Assembly: GCA_965242535.1 (NCBI GenBank)
Contig: OZ251458.1
Location: 4,030,001-4,094,000 of the forward strand
DNA length: 64,000 nucleotides
Source of the DNA: VXRD01 sp965242535
Lineage (GTDB): Bacteria; Latescibacterota; UBA2968
Reading direction: 5' to 3'
Shown here: piece by piece, positions 18,375 to 24,418 of the stretch
Numbering within the stretch: the stretch's first letter is position 1
Layout of the letters: each line of letters opens with the position of its first letter
The notes under the pieces: generated by a model
Seen by the model: only the letters and a program-made list of their open reading frames with translations
The model's database searches: none
What the model was told of the DNA's origin: nothing
Position numbers and translations under genes: made by a program

Positions 18375-18636
18375 CCCTCTCGCCTCTCGCCTCTCGCCTC
18401 TCGCCTTTCGCCTCTCGCCTCTCGCCTTTCGCCTTTCGCCTCTCGCCTCTCGCCTCTCGCCTTTCGCCTCTCGCCTTTCGCCTCTCGCCTCTCGCCTTTC
18501 GCCTCTCGCCTTTCGCCTTTCGCCTCTCGCCTTTCGCCTCTCGCCTCTCGCCTCTCGCCTCTCGCCTTTCGCCTCTCGCCTTTCGCCTTTCGCCTTTCGC
18601 CTTTCACCTCTCCCGTCTCCCGTCTTCCGTCTTCCC
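18375..18636 (-). repeat. Long heptamer array (GGCGARAG)-type, about 37 units
   Basis: On the plus strand units alternate CTCGCCT and TTCGCCT (two variants mixed irregularly), ending in a few CCCGTCT units. Low-complexity reading frames on both strands are by-products of the 7-bp period, which cycles all three frames. The array ends about 115 bp upstream of the symporter gene. Confidence 0.9.
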
Positions 18637-18750
18637 GAAGTAGAAAAAAGTGGCTATATTGCCGCGAACCACTCGTGTTGCCAACCGCTGACCGCTCGGA
18701 AGTCAGGAGCGGGCGGACTGCTGACCACTGACGACGAACCGAGGAATCCC

Positions 18751-20226
18751 ATGTCCCAACTGCCCATCATCGCTGGCCTTTGTTTTTACGTTTTGCTCAC
18801 CCTATTGGTCGGCATTTACGCCAGCAGGCGCGTTAAGGATTCGGCGGATTTCGTGGTTGCGGGTCGGCGGTTGGGCATGGTGTTGACCACGGGCACGCTT
18901 TCCGCCACTTGGTTTGGCACGGGCACGGTGCTCGGCGCGGCGGGGGCGGCGTACAAAGGGGGGTTTTTGGCCGTGATTGCCGATCCCTTTGGCGCGGCAT
19001 TGTGTTTGTTTCTCGCGGGGATGTTTTACGTGCGGATGATGCGGCGGGCAGGCGTTTCCACCATTGCCGAATTTTTCGAGCGCAGATTTGGCAGGACAGC
19101 GGGCGTGTTCGCGGCGGCGTGTACGATTCCGGCCTATCTCGGATGGGTCGCGTCGCTGATGGTCGGGTTTGGCAAAATCATCCACGCCTTGACCGGGTTG
19201 GACGCGGTGACCGGCACGTGCATCGGCGCGATCATCGTGCTCGTCTATACCGCGGCCGGCGGCATGTGGGCGGTGACGCTCACGGATTTCATCCAAGTTG
19301 CGGTCTTGACTTTGGGCCTCATTTTCATGACGCCCATTCTGCTGAACGACATGGGCGGCTGGGCCGCCATTCGCGCACAAATACCCGACGACCCGTTTTA
19401 TCTCTATCCCCGCGACGCGGGCCTGACCTCATGGGCGGCATACATGCGGGATTGGTTGGTGATCGGCTTGGGCAATCTCGCCGGGCAAGACCTGTTGCAG
19501 CGCAGCTTGTCCAGCCGCGATGAATCCGTGGCGCAAAACAGCGCGTATTTGTCGGGCGCGATTTACCTGACCGTGGGCATGTTGCCGGTGTTTTTGGGCA
19601 TCGCGGCCACGCTCACATTTCCCAATTTGGACGATCCCGAGCAGGTGATGATAAAACTCGCCCAAACCTATCTGCCCCCGCTGGGCATCGCGGTTTTCAT
19701 CGGCGCGTTGATCTCCGCGCTGATGAGCAGTGCCGACAGCGCGTTGCTCGCGCCCGCCAGCGTTATCGGCAACGATTTGATCCGCTATTTGCGCCCGGAT
19801 ATCGACGCGCAAACCCAACTTCGCCTGTGCCGCCTCAGCGTGCCCATCCTCGGGGCGATCGCGCTGTACCTCGCGCTTTCGCACAACGCGGTGTACACGC
19901 TGATGGTCGATTCGTGGTCCGTGCTACTCGCGACGCTTTTCGTGCCGTTCACCGCGGGAATCTGGTGGCCCAAGGCGAATCGCTCGGGCGCGCTTTGGGC
20001 GATGATCGCAGGCGCGATGGCCTATCTCGCGCTGCACAAACTCGCGCCGGATCAGCCCGCGGATCTCCTCGCGGTTCCCATCGGCATCCTCGCGCTCGTC
20101 ATCGCGAGCAAAGCGACGGCAAACGCCGATCCGCCCATGCCCCTGTGCGACGCCGAAGGCGCGCCGCTCGCGTATCACAACCGCTTGGGCTTCCTCAATC
20201 CGTTCCGCAATTCGCCGAATGAGTAA
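18751..20226 (+). CDS. Sodium:solute symporter family (SSS) transporter
   Basis: A 491-residue inner-membrane protein with the 13-helix layout of the SSS family. The start MSQLPIIAGLCFYVLLTLLVGIY and the early block RRLGMVLTTGTLSATWFGTGT match the sodium/substrate core of helices 1-2, and GALISALMSSADSALLAPAS is the conserved SSF signature including the sodium-site serines. It would couple sodium entry to uptake of an organic solute; the substrate is not predictable. It is a single gene followed by a terminator. The two ATG-proximal elements upstream are repeats rather than genes. Confidence 0.92.
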   Translation: MSQLPIIAGLCFYVLLTLLVGIYASRRVKDSADFVVAGRRLGMVLTTGTLSATWFGTGTVLGAAGAAYKGGFLAVIADPFGAALCLFLAGMFYVRMMRRAGVSTIAEFFERRFGRTAGVFAAACTIPAYLGWVASLMVGFGKIIHALTGLDAVTGTCIGAIIVLVYTAAGGMWAVTLTDFIQVAVLTLGLIFMTPILLNDMGGWAAIRAQIPDDPFYLYPRDAGLTSWAAYMRDWLVIGLGNLAGQDLLQRSLSSRDESVAQNSAYLSGAIYLTVGMLPVFLGIAATLTFPNLDDPEQVMIKLAQTYLPPLGIAVFIGALISALMSSADSALLAPASVIGNDLIRYLRPDIDAQTQLRLCRLSVPILGAIALYLALSHNAVYTLMVDSWSVLLATLFVPFTAGIWWPKANRSGALWAMIAGAMAYLALHKLAPDQPADLLAVPIGILALVIASKATANADPPMPLCDAEGAPLAYHNRLGFLNPFRNSPNE

Positions 20227-20262
20227 GGCCCCCAATTTGGTAAAATTCGTTCCAAAAAACAA

Positions 20263-20302
20263 AGGCGCGATTCCAGGGTATGGGAATCGCGCCTATTTTT
20301 TT
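20263..20302 (+). terminator. Rho-independent terminator of the symporter gene
   Basis: A perfect 12-bp stem AGGCGCGATTCC/GGAATCGCGCCT with an 8-base loop, followed by ATTTTTTT. Confidence 0.92.
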
Positions 20303-20320
20303 CAAACGAGGAACGGGGAC

Positions 20321-20515
20321 TTACGGACGATCCTTGTAAATCAGCCAATAAAATCCACCAAATGCGAAAGCGCCTACGATGCTGCTTATCGTCAAGATGA
20401 GATCATCGAGGTGCATCGGCATAAATACCACAGTGAGGAAGATCGGGCCAAAAAACCCTCCTGTGATGAAATTGATCAATAATTGCCACCAAGAAAAAGA
20501 ACGTTTTTTTTTCAT
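20321..20515 (-). CDS. Small two-helix membrane protein, unrecognised
   Basis: A 64-residue protein beginning MKKKRSFSWWQ. Two hydrophobic segments are visible: LINFITGGFFGPIFLTVVFM and LILTISSIVGAFAFGGFYWL, with a positive N-terminus. The ATG at 20515 is chosen because the residues before it look non-coding; no strong ribosome site is seen. It lies 118 bp downstream of the unknown 120-residue gene on the same strand in an A+T-rich patch. Function is unknown; a membrane partner or immunity-type protein for its neighbour is possible but speculative. Confidence 0.55.
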   Translation of the reverse strand: MKKKRSFSWWQLLINFITGGFFGPIFLTVVFMPMHLDDLILTISSIVGAFAFGGFYWLIYKDRP

Positions 20516-20633
20516 TTTTTTTTCTTTCAAACTGATGTTACGCCCTCGGTCCGCAACCACTCCAGCAGCATGCACAAGCACAAAAAAAAGTCGCTGGATT
20601 ACTGTGTTGTGCTTGTGCATGGCTACTTTGGTA

Positions 20634-20996
20634 TTATCCACCATACCCTTTACCGGGATACCATCCCGATTTTACGCCATTCTCGAAATCTGTAATGGCA
20701 TCTGATGCTACATCTAAGACACTATCACAGGTATCAAGTATTGCGCCACCAATTTGCTCAAATTTTCCAAAAGCGGCATATACAACAGGGGGCATCCCTC
20801 TATTGAGAGTTTGCTGTACTGTTCTCTGGGCCTTTGGAAGATTTTCTAGGACGTATTGAACCAACCGAGGATTACCGCCTTGAAGTCCACTTAAATCGCT
20901 TGCGGTTAAATCTTCTTCCCGCAGGGATAAAGATACACAATTTGAAAAAAATTGTTGAGGGACTGTTGTCAGGCGATTTGCCAACATTTGAGTCAT
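20634..20996 (-). CDS. Hypothetical 120-residue protein with Gly/Tyr-rich tail
   Basis: The gene has a good ribosome site (AGGAG eight bases before the ATG). The protein is soluble-looking, with a helical N-terminal region (LSLREEDLTASDLSGLQGG), a middle FGKFEQIGGAILDTCDSVLD, and a tail GWYPGKGYGG. No family is recognised. The tail resembles substrate or maturation tails of small secreted or modified peptides only superficially, and no modifying enzyme is adjacent. The coding region is A+T-richer than the surrounding genes, suggesting an acquired or fast-evolving gene. Confidence 0.55.
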   Translation of the reverse strand: MTQMLANRLTTVPQQFFSNCVSLSLREEDLTASDLSGLQGGNPRLVQYVLENLPKAQRTVQQTLNRGMPPVVYAAFGKFEQIGGAILDTCDSVLDVASDAITDFENGVKSGWYPGKGYGG

Positions 20997-21574
20997 GATT
21001 CATTCTCCTGAAAAAAATTTACTCCGAATAAAATGATGGAGTAAAAAGTCTATCCAAAACTGATTCTACCAAATCCCTATAGGTCACGAATAGCGTTGAT
21101 TACCTAGGGTTTGATACGATTCGTCTCATCATTTCTTTTTTCTCCTTTCTTCAACATCTCAGCGCAAGCAACATTTTTCGGGTGTCAATTAGGGCACCAT
21201 GTGCCTGTCGCTAATATGTCGAATTTTGCGAAGCGTTTAGTGGACTGTGTCATGTGTCCAACACCGGCTTCAACTTCGTTTGGATGTCAATGCTACGTCA
21301 CATAACATATCTTGCAATTGCTGTGCCAAAAATAAAAAAAGTGCCTCAGAATATTCTAAAGCACAATAAAACAAGGGGATACGTGGAGGATCTGCAAATG
21401 CCTGTTGAGAAGCTACGAGAGCAGATGGATCACAATTTACAGGACGGAATGGGTCGCAGGCGTACAAACATGTGGCTTTTCTCTGTCAAAGCGCGTAAAA
21501 TCAATAGGTTGCGAATATGTACATTTTGTTCTGTGGCAATAAAAAAAAAATAAAAATAATGACCTACAAACAAA
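20997..21574. other. A+T-rich gap, no gene supported
   Basis: Short open frames exist on both strands but none has a convincing ribosome site, domain or composition. The first 60 bases probably hold the promoter of the minus-strand hypothetical gene. Confidence 0.5.
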
Positions 21575-22336
21575 TCATCGCCCCATCCGAAGGCGGTTGA
21601 TTTTGCTCGCGGCGACGCCTGCGCCAAAGCCGTTGTCGATGTTGACCACGGTCACGCCCGCCGCGCAGCTGTTTAGCATGCCCAACAGGGCGGCCAACCC
21701 GTTGAAACTCGCCCCATATCCCACGCTGGTCGGCACGGCGATGACCGGCGCGTCGACCAAGCCGCCCACCACGCTGGGCAACGCGCCCTCCATGCCGGCC
21801 ACCACCACGATGACACTGGCCTCCGAGAGACGGTCGCGGCAGGCGAGCAAGCGGTGAATCCCGGCGACCCCCACATCGTACAGGGTTTCGACCGGATTGC
21901 CCATGACGCGAGCGGTTTCCACGGATTCTTCTGCCACGGGCAAATCGGATGTGCCCGCGGCGATGACGAGAATTTTGCCCATCGCTTCTGCTTCGGGCAC
22001 CTCGCCGGGCACGATGACTGTGCGTGCGAGGGGGTTGACGCGTGCATCGGGATGGCGTGCGGTAAGCGCGTCGCGCATCTCGGCATTGGTGCGCGTTGCG
22101 AGCAATGCCGTGCCGGATGAGATGATGCGCTCGGCGATGGCGACGACCTGATCGACGGTCTTGCCTTCGCAAAAGATCACTTCGGGAAATCCCTGCCGCA
22201 ACGCGCGATGGTGATCGATGCGTGCAAATCCGAGTTCTTCAAACGGCAAGTGCGCGAGTTGAACGAGGGCCGAATCCACATCGGTTTGCCCCCGTTCAAC
22301 GGCCTCTAAGAGCGTGCGTATGCGTTCGGGTGTCAC
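21575..22336 (-). CDS. larB: LarB, nickel-pincer nucleotide cofactor biosynthesis carboxylase/hydrolase
   Basis: This 253-residue protein is related to PurE in its C-terminal half (ILVIAAGTSDLPVAEESVET, VVVAGMEGALPSVVGGLV, PTSVGYGASFNGLAALLGML), the LarB hallmark. The N-terminal portion has the short helical LarB extension. LarB carboxylates nicotinic acid adenine dinucleotide and releases the dicarboxylated mononucleotide used to build the nickel-pincer cofactor of lactate racemase and other LarA-type epimerases. larC, larE and larA are not in the window, so they must lie elsewhere if the pathway is complete. Confidence 0.93.
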   Translation of the reverse strand: MTPERIRTLLEAVERGQTDVDSALVQLAHLPFEELGFARIDHHRALRQGFPEVIFCEGKTVDQVVAIAERIISSGTALLATRTNAEMRDALTARHPDARVNPLARTVIVPGEVPEAEAMGKILVIAAGTSDLPVAEESVETARVMGNPVETLYDVGVAGIHRLLACRDRLSEASVIVVVAGMEGALPSVVGGLVDAPVIAVPTSVGYGASFNGLAALLGMLNSCAAGVTVVNIDNGFGAGVAASKINRLRMGR

Positions 22337-22437
22337 GCGGTTTCCAATCCTTTTCTATTGAACGGCTAGCAACGCCGATTCAGTCCGTTTGATTTGGGCT
22401 GCGCCTGTGTGTCGATGAACTATTCGTTCGACGCGGT

Positions 22438-22638
22438 TCAAGGCAATGCTTCAAATCGTTCCACTTCCGCTTTCACGAGTTGATTGACCACCTCGCCCAA
22501 CTCTTTGCCTTTTTGTTTCGCGATCTGTTCAAGCCGATATTGGAGTTTCCCATCGAGGTAAATCGGCAACCGAATCTCCGCTCCCTCGCGGTAAAACTTC
22601 CCTCTTTCGGCCTTGGAGAAATCGTATTCCGATTTCAT
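22438..22638 (-). CDS. brnA: BrnA-like CopG/RHH antitoxin
   Basis: A 66-residue protein with a ribbon-helix-helix end: EIRLPIYLDGKLQYRLEQIAK, then a helix-turn-helix-like KGKELGEVVNQLVKAEVERF. The ATG follows the BrnT stop by three bases. It would bind and neutralise BrnT and repress the operon. Confidence 0.8.
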   Translation of the reverse strand: MKSEYDFSKAERGKFYREGAEIRLPIYLDGKLQYRLEQIAKQKGKELGEVVNQLVKAEVERFEALP

Positions 22639-22641
22639 TGG

Positions 22642-22959
22642 CTATCTCCTTGTATAATGTCTCGTTTCATTCTCGGTTGCTTTACGTGCCGAGATCAAAC
22701 GTATTCGGGCATTTACTGCTGTCTCTTCACGATATGTATGGCAAACAACCAGTAAGATGCCCGTTCGATCTAACCCGAGCGCGACCCAACGGTCCTCATC
22801 TTGGCTGTGCTCCTCGTCAAACTCAACGAGAGTTTGTGGATCCCAAAAAATAGTCGCAGCACGCTCGAAAGCAATGCCATGGTCATTGAGATTCCGCCGC
22901 GCTTTGACGGGATCCCACTCAAATTGATATTGAAACTGGGAAGTCACATCGCATCCCAT
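22642..22959 (-). CDS. brnT: BrnT-like ribonuclease toxin
   Basis: This 105-residue protein has the BrnT signatures: FEWDPVKARRNLNDHGIAFERA at the N-terminus, then an acidic stretch, DRTGILLVVCHTYRE and the C-terminal RIRLISARKATENE. BrnT proteins are RelE-fold endoribonucleases that slow translation under stress. Gene order toxin first, antitoxin second, with a 3-bp gap, is typical of brnTA and implies autorepression. Confidence 0.88.
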   Translation of the reverse strand: MGCDVTSQFQYQFEWDPVKARRNLNDHGIAFERAATIFWDPQTLVEFDEEHSQDEDRWVALGLDRTGILLVVCHTYREETAVNARIRLISARKATENETRHYTRR

Positions 22960-22987
22960 AATTTGATTTACAGGGTCATACTACATC

Positions 22988-23842
22988 CTACTCCAACCGA
23001 TAGTTTTCCCGCGCTTCCAACAATACTCTGGACAATTGTTCGGCGAATTTGACCTGGCTGTCGTCTTCGGGTTCGTAGCCGATTTTTTTGCGCGCGTTGG
23101 AGAGGGTCCAAAAGTTGTGCGCGTTGCCGCTGATGCCGTAAAAGATCTGAAAGGGAATGCCGTAGTCGTTGTCGATGTTTTCGGCTTCGATGCTTTTGAC
23201 GATCAGTTGCACTTGATCCCGAATGCTCAAGTACGCGCCCAGGCCGCGATGCATGCGTTTCAAATCGCTGGCTTTGGCGCGATCCATGTCGGTCTCGCGC
23301 GGGCCGCCGATGCGAATCTGCACGTTTTCCAATTTCTCGCCCGCGTTCATCAATCCCGCCGCAAAGGTGAAGCCCAACAACTCGTATTGCGCCTTTGCCC
23401 AGCCGTAAAAGTTGTCGGAGAGCGGGTACATTTCCGGGGTGACAAATTCCCGCCTGCCCGCCCAGATCAAATTTTCGTAGTAATCCGCCGCGTGGTTGGA
23501 GCTGATGATCACGGCGCGGCGGACGCCTTCCTCCACGCAAGTCCGATACACGTTGTGGGCCATGTCGATGTTCTGCATCTCCGTCCAGAACCGGTCTTCG
23601 GGGTTTTGGCCGCGGATGAACCCGCAATGGATGATCGCGTCTTGCCTCCTGAAATGCGCCCGGTACGCATCGCGGTCTCGGTCGGTCAAATCCGCGATGA
23701 CCACGTCGGGCACTTCCCCGCCTTCTCGGTCGGTCGTTTTCACGTCTAAAATCGTCAGGTCATACCGCTCGCGCAATGCGGGCAACATCCGCCCGGCCAC
23801 ATAACCCGTCCCCCCGGTGATCAACACCTTTCGCTTCGCCAT
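22988..23842 (-). CDS. NAD-dependent epimerase/dehydratase, uronate dehydrogenase-like
   Basis: A 284-residue extended SDR with the N-terminal dinucleotide loop GGTGYVAG, the active-site pair SSNHAADYYEN and YGWAK (YxxxK). The SSNHA motif and overall length resemble uronate dehydrogenases, which oxidise hexuronic acids to lactones, but other sugar-nucleotide or sugar-acid substrates are possible. The start at 23842 is supported by GGGAG six bases upstream; an in-frame ATG 66 bases further upstream is less likely. Confidence 0.85.
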   Translation of the reverse strand: MAKRKVLITGGTGYVAGRMLPALRERYDLTILDVKTTDREGGEVPDVVIADLTDRDRDAYRAHFRRQDAIIHCGFIRGQNPEDRFWTEMQNIDMAHNVYRTCVEEGVRRAVIISSNHAADYYENLIWAGRREFVTPEMYPLSDNFYGWAKAQYELLGFTFAAGLMNAGEKLENVQIRIGGPRETDMDRAKASDLKRMHRGLGAYLSIRDQVQLIVKSIEAENIDNDYGIPFQIFYGISGNAHNFWTLSNARKKIGYEPEDDSQVKFAEQLSRVLLEARENYRLE

Positions 23843-24034
23843 ATTCGCTCCCGATCGCTTTGTCCTATCAGAGTGGAGTCCGTCCGCTTTCAAAAAAATA
23901 TAATACAAAATTATCCAGCGAGAAATTTTTTTCGCGGAAAGTGGTCGGCGAATCTCGTCCGATTCTAAAATTGGGGGCCGTTTCCGAGCACATGTGCGGA
24001 GGTCGGTTACACTGTCCCGTCATTTGCCAGGTTG

Positions 24035-24205
24035 CTGACGCCTTATAGTGGTTTCCGTTTCTCGCAGGATGGGGCGAGGGGCTATCGCTTCGGCGGGCGG
24101 ATGGAGCTCGGCGGGTTGGGGAATGTGAGCCTCGAGGGGTTGCGCGATGAGGCGAGCGATTCGGCGAATCACGGGGTGATGTTGCAGGGTTCGCTGAACT
24201 TTTAG
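24035..24205 (+). pseudogene. Remnant of an autotransporter-like beta-barrel C-terminus
   Basis: The 56 codons plus stop match the last 57 codons of the giant surface protein at 36021-36191, with about 15 mismatches in 171 bp, mostly at the very end. No start codon or upstream barrel sequence accompanies it, so it is the 3' stub of a lost paralogue. A terminator follows directly. Confidence 0.85.
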
Positions 24206-24225
24206 GGATATGCGAACTAAAAAAG

Positions 24226-24260
24226 AAACGCGGCCACAACGGCCGCGTTTTTTGTTTTTT
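24226..24260 (+). terminator. Rho-independent terminator behind the barrel remnant
   Basis: Stem AAACGCGGCC/GGCCGCGTTT with a 4-5 base loop followed by T-rich sequence. Confidence 0.9.
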
Positions 24261-24362
24261 GAGTATTGTGCTTGATTCGCCATCAAAATTTTTTTATTGT
24301 TTCGGACAGGCACGAGGGCATGTTCTAATGATGAACGGCTGTCGCAGTCAGGCTCGGAGCGT

Positions 24363-24390
24363 TTGGCGTGTATTTGAGAATTGGTATAAC
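24363..24390 (+). promoter_or_regulatory. Candidate sigma-70 promoter of the two-component operon
   Basis: TTGGCG at 24363-24368 and TATAAC at 24385-24390 with a 16-base spacer, 29 bp before the kinase start codon, which has AAAGGA as ribosome site. Confidence 0.4.
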
Positions 24391-24418
24391 TCATTAAAAA
24401 ATCAAAGGATGGTACAGA

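Noticed and set aside
18194..18731. Low-complexity proteins in the long heptamer array
   Set aside because: Repetitive frames arise on both strands from a 7-bp repeat; there is no ribosome site and no domain.
21254..21553. Plus-strand 99-residue frame
   Set aside because: No ribosome site, no recognisable family, ends in poly-Lys from an A run.
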